A DNA stretch of 64,000 bases. Origin: SAR324 cluster bacterium (GTDB taxonomy: Bacteria > SAR324 > XYD2-FULL-50-16). The stretch lies in assembly GCA_028282885.1 (NCBI GenBank), contig JANQGX010000020.1:62001-126000 (forward strand), given 5' to 3'. A program made the position numbers and the translations under genes. The notes under the pieces were generated by a model. The model saw nothing but the letters and a program-made list of their open reading frames with translations. It searched no databases and was not told the DNA's origin. Positions 18,911 through 28,205 of this stretch are shown here, one piece after another. The stretch's first letter is position 1, and each line of letters opens with the position of its first letter.

Positions 18911-19933
18911 CTAAAACTCTTCTCCGATCTTTAACATGACTTTGATGGCTTGACCGGTATTGATACGGTTTCGATAAACACCCGGTAATTCATCCAGTGT
19001 GCACCAGTCCGAAATCAGTGGTAGTGGGTCCAGAACTCCTTCCGAAATCCATTTCAGGCATTGAATATTCTCAGTATGGGTGTTGCCGTAGGAGGAGTAC
19101 AGTTCCACCTCCTTAAACATCAGATTGGTTGTGTTGATCGGAACATCCTCATGCAATACACTGAGTAAACATACTTTTCCTCCCGGACCGGCAAGATTAA
19201 TCGCTTCGGCCAACTGAGACTTGATTCCGGAGCATTCATATACGGATGAAAAACCGCAGCCGTTATTAATTTGAAATGCTTCGGCTATCAGATTGTCTTT
19301 GAAGGGATCGAGAACAATGTCGGCGCCAAATTGCTTTGCCAGTTCCCGCTTTTCCGCCACCGGCTCAGAGATGACAATGGGACTGAATCCCTTGACTTTA
19401 AGCAGTTTAACAACTGCCAGACCGATGGTACCGGCACCGATGACCAATGCGGAGCCGTCATTGGCACCGGTAAGATTAATCCCGTGAAGGGCGACAGCAT
19501 AACACTCAGCCAGAGCCGCGCTTTGGGAATCTACATTGTCCGGAACCGGAATCACCATCTGGGGATAGGCTTTGACATATTCGGCAAAACCACCGGGCAA
19601 ATCCCCGATGCCGATTGATCGCCGGTTGTTGGAACAGAGTTGGAATCGACCGCTACGACACCCAGGACAACTGTTACAATAGGTTGGACGAAGGATCGCA
19701 CGTGTTCCCTCTTTTACATCCGTCACATGCGGGCCAACTTTCACAACGGTTCCCGCCATTTCATGACCGAATACCGTTCCGTCCAGCGCACCTTCGCCTT
19801 CAATCAAGGAATGATCGGATCCACAAAATCCCGTATTGGCAACTTTGATCAACACCTGGTCATCATCGATCTCCAGCATGGGAAGGTCCTCGACAACCAG
19901 ACCTCTCCCTTTCCTCAAAACAGCAGCTTTCAT
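18911..19933 (-). CDS. Zinc-dependent medium-chain alcohol/polyol dehydrogenase
   Basis: The start is placed at ATG 19933 (340 residues) because GGGAGAAC lies just upstream; an in-frame start at 19957 has no such site. The sequence has the catalytic-zinc residues GFCGSDH and GHEMAG, and four structural-zinc cysteines in CNSCPGCRSGRFQLC. A Rossmann motif (GAGTIGLAVVKLLKVKG) follows. It resembles threonine/sorbitol/2,3-butanediol-type MDR enzymes, oxidising a secondary alcohol with NAD(P)+. It lies between the ThDP enzyme and the symporter on the same strand; substrate unknown. Confidence 0.88.
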   Translation of the reverse strand: MKAAVLRKGRGLVVEDLPMLEIDDDQVLIKVANTGFCGSDHSLIEGEGALDGTVFGHEMAGTVVKVGPHVTDVKEGTRAILRPTYCNSCPGCRSGRFQLCSNNRRSIGIGDLPGGFAEYVKAYPQMVIPVPDNVDSQSAALAECYAVALHGINLTGANDGSALVIGAGTIGLAVVKLLKVKGFSPIVISEPVAEKRELAKQFGADIVLDPFKDNLIAEAFQINNGCGFSSVYECSGIKSQLAEAINLAGPGGKVCLLSVLHEDVPINTTNLMFKEVELYSSYGNTHTENIQCLKWISEGVLDPLPLISDWCTLDELPGVYRNRINTGQAIKVMLKIGEEF

Positions 19934-20079
19934 TTGTTCTCCCTTCTTGTTAAACACCCGATGAGAAATTACCTGGATTCAAATCTCCGGGTTGGTGGAT
20001 TCCGATTGGTTCCTTTACCGGGAAATCGATGTTTTACCTCGCGCGAAGCCGCTTTCCCGGTATCCGGGTCAGAATACGG

Positions 20080-21777
20080 TTACATTTTGTAGGCGCCAAC
20101 CTGCGCCAGGGCCATACTACCCGGGCTGATCACATCCTGGTCAACCATTACATTCACACAGGCGGTTTTTCCGGAAGCGAAAGCCTCTTCAATTGCCGGG
20201 CGGATGTCCTTGGCTTCCGTAACCAGGAAACCTGCGCCACCCATGGACTCGACAATCTTGTGGTACTCCACGTTTCCAAGTACGGTTACACTGTCAATGG
20301 AACGACCCAGCTTGACCACCTGGCTATGGCGGATCATTCCCCAGCTCTGATCATTGGAGATTACGGTGACATGTGACAAGCCCCGCTTGATTGCACGTTC
20401 ATATTCCATGAAGTTGAAACCCATGGAGCCGTCGCCTGTGACCAGAAGGACCCGTTTTTCAGGAAACAGGAATTTTGCGGCATTAGCATTGGGAAGTCCG
20501 CCTCCCAGGCTGCCGAATAATCCATACTCCAGGAAATGCCCGGCAGTGCGCATAGTTCGTGTAATGTTCATCCAGATTGTCGTATCTCCGCCATCGGTGA
20601 CAAGAATGTCATCTTCCCGATTCAGGAAATTATCAATCTCCCTGGAGACTCTCATAGGATGAATCGGACTGGCATCACTCTCCCACATGGGTTGAGACTG
20701 TGCAAGACTTTCCGCTTCGCCTTTCTTCAGTTCATCATTCCAATCGGCAAATTGCTGTTTCAGACTGCCGGCATTCCCCTTGTTGTCGATAACACGATTC
20801 AGCTCTTCCAGCAGGGTCCTGATATCGCTATGGATTGGAAGATCCACCGGTCGGTTGCGTCCTATCTCCTCTGCCTGGATGTCGACCTGTACCAGTTTTG
20901 CTTCCGGGTTGATAACCTCCCCGAACATGGTATTGAGATTCAGTCTGAAACCCAGGAGAATACAGAGATCGGTACCGAAGGTGGCGTGAATGGAAGCACC
21001 GGGTCGAATGGGAGAGGCCCCTCCGAAACAGTTGGGGTGAAGATCGGATATAACCCCGCGGCCGTTGGAGGCGGTAAAAACAGGGATGTTGGTTTTTTCC
21101 ACCAGCTCGGTCAGGGCATCACCGGCATCTGAATACCAGGCGCCGCTTCCTGCGATAAGAACAGGCTTTTTTGCATCTGCAATTAACTCAGCCAGTCTGG
21201 CGGCTTTTGCCTGGTCAACCGCCCTGGATTCAACACGGGTTACGGGGATTTTAACTGCATTGGGATCGTTCGTCGCTCCGTTAAGAACATCCACCGGGAG
21301 TTCAAGATAGACAGGTCCGGGGCGTCCGCTTATCGCTTCTCTTAAGGCCATATCGATAAATTCGGCAACCCTGTCGGGCTTGTGGCAAACAAAAGCTTTT
21401 TTCACCATCGGCTCGATAACCGGTTGTTGTCGCATGTCCTGCAGGTCCAGCTTGTCAACCATGTTTAATCCCACACACCCTGAAATCAGGACCAACGGGG
21501 TGCAAGCCATCATGGCGCTGGCGATCGGAGTCAAGGCATTGGTAAAACCGGGGCCGGCAGTCACCAGGGCTATTCCCGGCTTCCGTTTAAATCGTCCGTA
21601 AGCTTCGGCCATCCAGACGGCTGCTTGTTCATGACGGGTATCAAAATAACGAATGTCGGAATCTTCCAGATTGACATAAATCGGGTTGAGATGCCCGCCG
21701 CTCAGCGTGAAGATGGTGTCCACACCGTGCTTGATCAGCGCCTGGGCCGCTGCCTGGCCACCTGTCTTTATTTCCAT
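20080..21777 (-). CDS. Thiamine diphosphate-dependent enzyme (acetolactate synthase-like)
   Basis: The 565-residue protein has the three-domain POX/ALS architecture. The Pyr domain contains the activating Glu in TRHEQAA (about 48-54), the central domain is the FAD/ADP-like fold, and the PP domain has the ThDP motif GDGSMGFNFMEYERA ending in SNDQSWG (about 449-483). It lacks an accompanying small regulatory subunit (IlvN), so it is not the usual biosynthetic acetolactate synthase. Related proteins include 2-hydroxyacyl-CoA lyases and benzoylformate decarboxylase-like enzymes. It is the first gene of a minus-strand group with ADH, GltS-type symporter and SDR, and so probably catabolic. Confidence 0.85.
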   Translation of the reverse strand: MEIKTGGQAAAQALIKHGVDTIFTLSGGHLNPIYVNLEDSDIRYFDTRHEQAAVWMAEAYGRFKRKPGIALVTAGPGFTNALTPIASAMMACTPLVLISGCVGLNMVDKLDLQDMRQQPVIEPMVKKAFVCHKPDRVAEFIDMALREAISGRPGPVYLELPVDVLNGATNDPNAVKIPVTRVESRAVDQAKAARLAELIADAKKPVLIAGSGAWYSDAGDALTELVEKTNIPVFTASNGRGVISDLHPNCFGGASPIRPGASIHATFGTDLCILLGFRLNLNTMFGEVINPEAKLVQVDIQAEEIGRNRPVDLPIHSDIRTLLEELNRVIDNKGNAGSLKQQFADWNDELKKGEAESLAQSQPMWESDASPIHPMRVSREIDNFLNREDDILVTDGGDTTIWMNITRTMRTAGHFLEYGLFGSLGGGLPNANAAKFLFPEKRVLLVTGDGSMGFNFMEYERAIKRGLSHVTVISNDQSWGMIRHSQVVKLGRSIDSVTVLGNVEYHKIVESMGGAGFLVTEAKDIRPAIEEAFASGKTACVNVMVDQDVISPGSMALAQVGAYKM

Positions 21778-22268
21778 GTCTATATCCTCAATTTGTGGTG
21801 ATTGTTTCTTCGAGAAATTGTAGGTTCCATGTGCTGATCACTCTATAAATCCTGTCTCGGGTTAGGTTTATTTGGGCAGTGTCACCTGTTTTGATTTATT
21901 CGAATAGTATTCGATAAAAAAACGGTAGTCGAAAACAAAACATCTGTAAAGCAAAAACCAGCTTAAACTGACAGTTATCAGCATCCTGGTGTTTGATAAA
22001 GAGCTGTATATAATTGATATTAAATTAGCTTAATTGAATTCTCTCTTGACCGGTAATGATGAAACCAATTGCAAGATTTGTTTATCGGCAACAGTTGAGA
22101 TTCCATTGATGAGACCGAATGGAAAATTCACACCTTTACATGAAGTGTCAGCTCCAATTGGCACAATTGTTTCAATAAAAAGGATATGTAGAACAGACAA
22201 ACGGAAAGAGTTTCAGGTATTTGAAGCCTTTCCGGATGAACAAATAACCCTTTACCACAGAGGTAAGC
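21778..22268. other. Divergent intergenic region
   Basis: About 490 bases separate the minus-strand ThDP enzyme from the plus-strand ferritin-like gene. It contains the dyad at 21900-21914. The plus frame 22034-22288 starts with TTG, overlaps the ferritin start and matches nothing known, so I do not call it. No other gene is evident. Confidence 0.5.
21900..21914. promoter_or_regulatory. Operator-like dyad upstream of the ThDP-enzyme group
   Basis: TCGAAT-AGT-ATTCGA forms a perfect 6+3+6 inverted repeat about 120 bases upstream of the ThDP-enzyme start. The size fits a dimeric repressor site. No regulator gene is adjacent, so the binding protein is unknown. Confidence 0.3.
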
Positions 22269-22493
22269 ATGGATTTCAAGTCATTTGAAGATGTCGTTCA
22301 GTTCGCTATAGAGAGGGAGCGTGAAGCTGCCCGGTTTTATCGCAAAGCAGCCGAAACGGAGAAGTTTGAAGTGGACAAGCGCGTTCTGAATGAACATGCG
22401 GAGGAGGAAGAGAAACATGAACAGATTCTCAAGGAGTTCAAAGCAGATAAGTCTGCAGTGGCGAAGTATAAATTAAGAAAATTCAGGATTTGA
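22269..22493 (+). CDS. Ferritin-like/rubrerythrin-type protein, N-terminal half (frameshifted)
   Basis: The 74-residue frame encodes the first helix pair of a ferritin-like di-iron protein: EREREAARFYRKAAE (helix A ligand Glu) and EHAEEEEKHEQIL (the E-x2-H motif). Related proteins are normally one chain of about 150 residues containing two such helix pairs. Here the frame ends in TGA at 22491-22493, immediately where the family continues. A -1 slip on the A4 run at 22478-22481 would restore reading into the next frame, giving KLRKIQDLKRSDYL, which matches the family linker (typically K-x-x-DLK-x-x-DYL). The break may be real, programmed, or a sequencing error. Confidence 0.8.
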   Translation: MDFKSFEDVVQFAIEREREAARFYRKAAETEKFEVDKRVLNEHAEEEEKHEQILKEFKADKSAVAKYKLRKFRI

Positions 22494-22729
22494 AGCGTAG
22501 CGATTATCTGACAAACATGGAATACAAGCCGGGCATGACTTACAGCGGTGTTATGAGAGTTGCCATGAAACGAGAAGAAAAGGCTTATAAGCTTTACAAA
22601 AAGCTGGCGCTGTCGGCTGAAAAAGAGGATTTATCCAATGTGTTCAACATTCTCGCTCACGAAGAGTTGAAACATAAAAATGAGCTGGAAAAGGTCTACG
22701 ATGACTATCTGGCTAAGCATGGTGATTAA
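22490..22729 (+). CDS. Ferritin-like/rubrerythrin-type protein, C-terminal half
   Basis: The 79-residue frame is the missing second half: DYLTNMEYKPGMTYSGVM, then AMKREEKAYKLYKKLA (Glu ligand) and ILAHEELKHKNELEKVYDD (E-x2-H). It has no ATG before the family linker; only a TTG overlapping the upstream TGA (TTGA) could start it separately, by translational coupling. Whether it is made as part of a fused protein by -1 frameshifting or as a separate subunit cannot be decided from sequence. All metal ligands appear intact. The di-iron fold suggests peroxide or iron handling. Confidence 0.75.
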   Translation: MKRSDYLTNMEYKPGMTYSGVMRVAMKREEKAYKLYKKLALSAEKEDLSNVFNILAHEELKHKNELEKVYDDYLAKHGD

Positions 22730-22766
22730 TCTCTTGTGTTGGGGACAAACCTGCAACCGATTCCGA

Positions 22767-22798
22767 ACAGATCAATGAGACATGTCTCATTGATCTGT
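22767..22798. repeat. Perfect 32-base palindrome
   Basis: The left arm ACAGATCAATGAGACA (22767-22782) is followed directly by its exact reverse complement (22783-22798), with no spacer. It lies 38 bases downstream of the ferritin-like stop. No U-tract follows, so it is not a standard terminator. It could be a cruciform site, a dimer-binding site or a transcript-stabilising stem. Confidence 0.8.
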
Positions 22799-22812
22799 CT
22801 CATACCTGATGT

Positions 22813-22829
22813 TTGAGATCGGATCTCAA
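22813..22829. repeat. Second inverted repeat (8+1+8)
   Basis: TTGAGATC at 22813-22820 and GATCTCAA at 22822-22829 are exact inverted copies around a single G. It follows the 32-base palindrome by 14 bases; both arms share the GAGA/GATC flavour of the larger palindrome. Confidence 0.6.
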
Positions 22830-23221
22830 TCCCTAATCGATATTCAGTCCTTTTATAATTCAGGCATCATGATCAGTTGTCGCTTGAATGGTACGGAGAA
22901 CGAACGGGAAGATATTGAATTACATTCCGATCATTAAAGTGACCATGGCGAAGGAACATACCACCGCCGGAGTGCAAAGAACTTATCTCACCCACACCCT
23001 TTCCATAACCATTTCCGCCTTGTTTATCTTAGGGGATTGACACGCTTTTTTTTGCCGGACGCCGGGCTAACCAGTACCGACGCTTTTGAAGATGTTTGGC
23101 AAAGAACCTCTATTATGTGGAACGGTCCGGCTACTGGCGCTCCCATCCAATCTCTTGGCCCGGAGAGAAAAGGCGGAATCGGACGCAATCGCGTAAATAG
23201 CCTTTTAGTTGTATTGGGTTC
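22830..23221. other. Intergenic region without recognised gene
   Basis: The region lies between the ferritin-like gene and the tail of the patatin gene. A plus-strand frame (23037-23282) overlaps the patatin end and looks like chance. Near 23100-23210 another plus frame has protein-like tryptophan/tyrosine/arginine content (KNLYYVERSGYWRSHPI) but contains stops and no start, so at most it is decayed sequence. Confidence 0.4.
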
Positions 23222-24088
23222 TCACAAACCGTCATTACTTAAATACGAAACCAGATCCTCATACCTGTCCATGGCATCATAGTAACCGGTGTCATAAGCC
23301 AGCATCAGTTTCTCCTTGTTACGTTCCGCCCTGCCGATCTTCAGCTTCTTTTTTGGCCGGATGGCAAAGACTTTCTGTGATTCCAGGAGGCTGTCAATCT
23401 CATCCGACACCTCGTTATATCTTTGATGTCGTGTTTTAAGCGCCTGGTACAAACCCGGGTATTGCGGATACTTCAGTCCGACCAGCCTATTCCAGGAGGA
23501 TGGTTTTTTTCGATAGCCCTCGGGCTGGGTCAAAATAAGGACATGCTTTTTGTTACCGTCGGTCATGCTTTTATGGAGAGGGATGGAATCGGAAATCCCA
23601 CCATCCATTAGCTCCATCTCCTTGTATTTTGTGACGTGTGCCATGAAGGGGAGGCTGCAGCTTGCCTGGAGAATGAGAAGGAAGTCGTCCTGAAATTCCT
23701 TGTGGTCGAAATATACCGCCTGACCGGTATTGCAATCGGTAGCCCCCACGATGAATTTTTGTGGGCTGCTGTTGAACGCCTGATAATCGAAAGGTACGAG
23801 TTGGTTGGGAATCGTATTGAAAATGAAATTCATTCCAAACAGCTCCCCCTTGAGAAACAATCTTCGATAACTGATATACCTGGGATCATTGACAAAGCGC
23901 GTATTGACAATCCGATTCCGTTCCGCTTGGTCAGAAACATAGTTGGCTCCATTACACGCCCCCATTGATACGCCCACAACATAGGGAAAGGTGATCCCCT
24001 TGTCCATGAAAAATCGCAATACCCCGGAGGTATATATTCCCCGAAGACCCCCTCCCTCCAAAATCAATCCGGTTTTATCTGGTTTCAT
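23222..24088 (-). CDS. Patatin-like phospholipase (YjjU-like)
   Basis: The 288-residue protein has the patatin oxyanion-hole motif GGGLRGIYTSGVL (about 12-24), the nucleophile elbow GVSMG (Ser near 40) and the catalytic Asp in MDGGISDSIPL (about 157-167). It is therefore a Ser-Asp dyad acyl hydrolase. The size and the ASCSLPFMAHV segment resemble the bacterial YjjU/RssA-type intracellular patatins rather than secreted ExoU-like toxins; no signal peptide is present. It is cotranscribable with adenine deaminase (34 bases between), though a functional link is not obvious. Confidence 0.9.
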   Translation of the reverse strand: MKPDKTGLILEGGGLRGIYTSGVLRFFMDKGITFPYVVGVSMGACNGANYVSDQAERNRIVNTRFVNDPRYISYRRLFLKGELFGMNFIFNTIPNQLVPFDYQAFNSSPQKFIVGATDCNTGQAVYFDHKEFQDDFLLILQASCSLPFMAHVTKYKEMELMDGGISDSIPLHKSMTDGNKKHVLILTQPEGYRKKPSSWNRLVGLKYPQYPGLYQALKTRHQRYNEVSDEIDSLLESQKVFAIRPKKKLKIGRAERNKEKLMLAYDTGYYDAMDRYEDLVSYLSNDGL

Positions 24089-24122
24089 GTCTTAGCTGGT
24101 GTAAATCGTGTTGTTGGAGACC

Positions 24123-25841
24123 TTATGATGTGGGGGGAACAAACAGCGAAGTTGGGGCGAATTTCTCAACATCGATCAGACCGAGGTCGGTGATTTTGAG
24201 CTTAGGGATGGGGGAGAGGCTGAGGAAGGAAAGGATCATGAAGGGTGCGGGATGGGTGCAGCCCAAGGTTTTGACCTCCTGCTTGACTTTTTTAAGCGCC
24301 ATTGCGGTTTCTTCAAAGCTCTTATCCGAAAGCAGGCCGGCAATGGGCAGGGGCAACTCGGTGACAACCCTTTTTTTAGCAACGGCAACCAGACCGCCTT
24401 TAATCTTTCTCAGGCGATCAAAAGCGAAGAAGATATCTTCATCGCTGGTGCCTACAATAATGATATTGTGGGAATCGTGGGCTACGGTTGAACCGATGGC
24501 TCCCTTTTTCAGGCCAAGACCTCGCAGGAATCCCTTGCCGATATTTCCTGATGCCTTGTGACGCTCGATGACCACGATCTTAAGTATGTCCCTTTCCACA
24601 TCCGGTTCAACAAACCCTTTCTCGACCCTGGGCTCCGCTATCAGTTCATTGGTGATGATCTGCCCGGGAATGATATCGATGACACGAATCTTCCCCTCTT
24701 CTGCAGGAATTCTCAACTGTTCCGGAGTCAGATCTTCGGGAGACATAGCGTTTCTCACCTCCGGCAGAGAGGTTTTGAAAACCGTTTTCAATTCTCCTTT
24801 TTCAAAAACAGGGAGACCTTTTTTATAAACTGCTTCGATCTTTACCTGCTCAAGGTCGGACAGCAGAACAAAATCTGCCCAGAATCTCGGTTTGATTGCC
24901 CCCACGTTTTTAAGATTGAAATGGTTGGCTGAATTGATGCTGGCCATCTGGTAAGCGGTCATGGGATTCAACCCCAGGGAAATCGCCTTGCGGATGGAGT
25001 AGTCGATGTGTCCTTCGTCCATCAGGTCGTCGGGATGTTTGTCATCGGTGGCAAAAGAAAAATGGGATGCGTTCTGCTGGTTGATGATGGTGATCAGCTC
25101 TTCCAGGTTACGCTCAGAGGTACCCTCCCTGACCAGAACATGCATTCCCTTGCGTAGTTTCTCAAGCGCTTCCCCGGCAGATGTCGATTCGTGATCGCTA
25201 TCTATATTTGAGAAAATATAAGCATTGAGTTTCATTCCTGTGACGGCCGGTGCATGTCCGTCCACCTTTTTCCATCCCGCAGCCAGAATTCTCTTGTGTA
25301 CCTCTTCATCTCCGTTGATGACTGCCGGGAAGTTCATCATTTCACCAATCCCCACCACCCGTTCTTCCTGGATCATGTAACTCAGTTCTTTATGAGTGAT
25401 CGCCGAACCCGATGTTTCCAAAGGAGTGGCCGGAACGCAGGAAGGAAGCATAACAAAGACATCAATGGGTACGTAATTGAGCTCATGAAGAACATAACGA
25501 ATTCCGTCCAAACCCAGCACATTGGCTATTTCATGGGGATCGATTATGATGGCTGTCGATCCGTGTTGAACCACAGCCCTGGAAAATTCCGCCAGGGTCA
25601 GCATGGAGCTTTCAAAATGTACATGCCCGTCAATAAATCCCGGCGAGATAAAGAGCCCTTCGGCATCAATAGTTTTTTTGGCTTTGTAATCACCGAACCC
25701 GATGAAGCGTCCGTCGTAGATTGCCACATTTTCCGGATATATTTCGCCAGACAGAACGTTGATCAAGCTGGCGTTTTTGATCAACAGGTCGGCTTCAATC
25801 TCTCCCCTGGCTGCAGCCAGCTTTAATTTGAATTCTCTCAT
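24123..25841 (-). CDS. ade: Adenine deaminase
   Basis: The start is set at ATG 25841 (572 residues), giving the usual family length; the longer in-frame start at 25988 adds an unrelated 49-residue leader. The amidohydrolase-fold metal ligands are visible in PGFIDGHVHFESSM and further along in DGHAPAVTG and TDDKHPDDL. The C-terminal Ade-specific domain has HDSHNIIIVGTSDED and AVAKKRVVTELPLPIAGLLS. The enzyme converts adenine to hypoxanthine and ammonia in purine salvage. An AGGA lies eight bases upstream of the start. No other purine gene is adjacent. Confidence 0.93.
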   Translation of the reverse strand: MREFKLKLAAARGEIEADLLIKNASLINVLSGEIYPENVAIYDGRFIGFGDYKAKKTIDAEGLFISPGFIDGHVHFESSMLTLAEFSRAVVQHGSTAIIIDPHEIANVLGLDGIRYVLHELNYVPIDVFVMLPSCVPATPLETSGSAITHKELSYMIQEERVVGIGEMMNFPAVINGDEEVHKRILAAGWKKVDGHAPAVTGMKLNAYIFSNIDSDHESTSAGEALEKLRKGMHVLVREGTSERNLEELITIINQQNASHFSFATDDKHPDDLMDEGHIDYSIRKAISLGLNPMTAYQMASINSANHFNLKNVGAIKPRFWADFVLLSDLEQVKIEAVYKKGLPVFEKGELKTVFKTSLPEVRNAMSPEDLTPEQLRIPAEEGKIRVIDIIPGQIITNELIAEPRVEKGFVEPDVERDILKIVVIERHKASGNIGKGFLRGLGLKKGAIGSTVAHDSHNIIIVGTSDEDIFFAFDRLRKIKGGLVAVAKKRVVTELPLPIAGLLSDKSFEETAMALKKVKQEVKTLGCTHPAPFMILSFLSLSPIPKLKITDLGLIDVEKFAPTSLFVPPTS

Positions 25842-26243
25842 TTTCAATCCTGATGCAATTGGCTGCTTCTGTTTCGGGTGATTGGGCGATTCAACATGTT
25901 GATTATCGGATCCGGGTAAAATCGTTCTAAACTCTTTGCCTTCTAAATTACAGAAAATGTCATCAAGGTTCAACTGAAACTGGGGCAATATCGTTTCCCA
26001 TTTTCAAGTTCAGTTGAGGATACGTGTAACGATTTTTTGCCTCGGAGAGGGTGCTGCGGTCGTTTTGTTATTCACGACGACCCATTTAAGACTATGGTGT
26101 CACCATCCATTCTTTTGATGACTTCACATAAATCTTGCGTTTTAAAAGCCAGCGGAGTATACTTGAGGCTGTTATTCCCAGTGCCTATCAGGCGACCTCT
26201 TCCTGGTGCAAAGCAATAAATAATAGAAAAATCAAGCAGCTAA
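25842..26243. other. Divergent promoter region (ade / hybrid kinase)
   Basis: About 400 bases lie between the adenine deaminase start and the divergent kinase. I see only a short dyad (ATGGTG-T-CACCAT near 26094). No riboswitch-like purine aptamer or additional gene is recognised. Confidence 0.4.
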
Positions 26244-28205
26244 ATGAAAATTCTTGTTGTTGAAGATAGCACGGTCATGCGATCAATCCTGCGGCAGGAG
26301 CTGGAAACGGCTAATTTTGAAGTGTATGAGGCGGAAAACGGCCTGGATGCCCTGAAAAAAGCTGAAGAAATCAGACCGCATCTAATCACCATGGACGTCG
26401 ATATGCCTGTAATGAATGGATTTGATGCTGTCTACAAGATCAGAACCGAGCTGAAGCTCACTGTCCCCGGTGAGGATAGGGAGGTCCCCATCATCATGGT
26501 GACGGCCAACGACAATCTGGAAGGAAGGAACAGGGGGTTTCAAGTTGGAGCGGCTGATTTTATCATCAAACCTTTTTTAAAGGGTGAGGTTGCGGCTATT
26601 GTTAGAAACCTGCTGCTGCCGGAATCAACTCTCCAAGGAACGACAGCGCTCATTGTGGAAGACAGCGCACTGACTCGAAGTATACTGGTGAATGCTTTGA
26701 GTGGCGAAGGCATCAAAACCCTGCAGGCATCAAACGGGGTCGAAGCCTTGCAGATTCTCAAAGAAGGTGGACATGAAGTCGATCTTGTTTTGACCGATTT
26801 CGTGATGCCCGAAATGGATGGGGATGAGCTTTGCAAGTGTATCAGGATTGAGTTGGGCCACAAAAACCTGCCTATCATATTTTTGACAGCCCTCTCTGAA
26901 TCAAACTCCATGATGAGGATATTCAAGTCAGGCGCATCGGATTATATCGTCAAACCCTTTGCCAAGGAGGAGTTGCTGGCAAGGGTGAAGGTGCACCTGG
27001 AAACCCGGCGTCTCAATAACAAACTGACGGAGCAGGTTCTGCAACTAAAACGACTGAACAAGCTGAAGGATGATGTCCTGTCTGTCACATCCCATGATTT
27101 GAGATCGCCCATTACAGGTATTCTTGGTTTTACCGAACTGCTTTTGGAGGACGAAAACCTGGCTGAGCATCATCTCAATTATCTTTCACACATCAAAGAT
27201 TCCGTGGAATTCCTGTTGACCCTTGTTAGCGATATTCTGGAGCTGGGAAGAGCCCAGTCTTTCGAATATGACCTTGTCTATGAGCCGCTTCAATTAATGG
27301 AGTTGATTGATTCATCCATTAACACGGTTCATCACATGGCGTCTCCCAAAGATATTTCATTGGATGTAGAAAACAGGCTTGAATCCGATCCTGTGATTTC
27401 CGGCGACAAAAACGCTATTATTAGAATCGTCAATAATCTGCTTTCCAATGCCATCAAGTTCACTCCCAAATCGGGGAAGGTTACCGTTCGGCTTGAAGCG
27501 GAAGCCGGAGAAATGCTGGGACTTTCCGTCATTGATACCGGAATCGGAATTCCCAAAAAATTCATACCCGAACTGTTTGATAAGTATTCCAAGGCATCCC
27601 GTCCCGGAACGGCAGGGGAAAAAAGCACCGGCCTGGGCTTGTCCATCACCAAAGCCTTGATCGAACAGCATGGCGGCAATATTTCCGTGACCAGCGATGA
27701 AGGTAAAGGAACCTGTTTTCAGGTCAGGTTGCCCCTGGTTAGTGAACATCAGGGTACCGAGATCGAGACTCCGGACATTGCGGACGAAGCTGCCATGGCA
27801 ATGCCGGTTAGAATTCTCGTGGTTGAGAATAATGCTTCCAACATTAAACTGGCGAAGGTCGCACTTGAAGAACGGGGTTACCAGGCAGTTTTTGCAGACA
27901 ATGGAAAAGAAGCGGTTGATTCCTATATTGTCTCTCTGCAGGAAGGAAACAAACCTTTCCATATTATTTTCATGGACCTGAGAATGCCGATAATGGACGG
28001 ATTTGAGGCCACCGACACCATCAGGGAATTTGAAAGAAAATATCACCTCAGCCCCGTTCCCATCATTGCAATGACGGTAACAGCCGATGATTCCTGGAAA
28101 GAGAAATCCCTTGAGCTTGGAATAAACGGAATCATTCCCAAACCTATGAGTCTGCAGAATGTAGAGGAGATGATCGGCAGATTTGTCTATCAGCGGAATA
28201 CTTGA
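26244..28205 (+). CDS. Hybrid histidine kinase: REC-REC-HisKA-HATPase-REC
   Basis: The 653-residue soluble phosphorelay protein has two N-terminal receiver domains (about 1-125, phospho-Asp in TMDVDMPVMNGF; about 131-255, LTDFVMPEMDGD). A HisKA domain follows (VTSHDLRSPITGI, His near 287), then a HATPase_c domain (about 385-505; NNLLSNAIKFT, DTGIGIP, GLGLSITKAL) and a third receiver (about 523-650; FMDLRMPIMDGF). No membrane segment or sensory PAS domain is seen, so input probably comes through phosphorylation of the N-terminal receivers. A double-REC front is found in some cell-cycle and developmental regulators (PleD-like order). It is monocistronic. Confidence 0.92.
   Translation: MKILVVEDSTVMRSILRQELETANFEVYEAENGLDALKKAEEIRPHLITMDVDMPVMNGFDAVYKIRTELKLTVPGEDREVPIIMVTANDNLEGRNRGFQVGAADFIIKPFLKGEVAAIVRNLLLPESTLQGTTALIVEDSALTRSILVNALSGEGIKTLQASNGVEALQILKEGGHEVDLVLTDFVMPEMDGDELCKCIRIELGHKNLPIIFLTALSESNSMMRIFKSGASDYIVKPFAKEELLARVKVHLETRRLNNKLTEQVLQLKRLNKLKDDVLSVTSHDLRSPITGILGFTELLLEDENLAEHHLNYLSHIKDSVEFLLTLVSDILELGRAQSFEYDLVYEPLQLMELIDSSINTVHHMASPKDISLDVENRLESDPVISGDKNAIIRIVNNLLSNAIKFTPKSGKVTVRLEAEAGEMLGLSVIDTGIGIPKKFIPELFDKYSKASRPGTAGEKSTGLGLSITKALIEQHGGNISVTSDEGKGTCFQVRLPLVSEHQGTEIETPDIADEAAMAMPVRILVVENNASNIKLAKVALEERGYQAVFADNGKEAVDSYIVSLQEGNKPFHIIFMDLRMPIMDGFEATDTIREFERKYHLSPVPIIAMTVTADDSWKEKSLELGINGIIPKPMSLQNVEEMIGRFVYQRNT

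Noticed and set aside
22034..22288. TTG-started ORF before the ferritin-like gene
   Set aside because: It overlaps the ferritin start, lacks a ribosome site and resembles nothing known.
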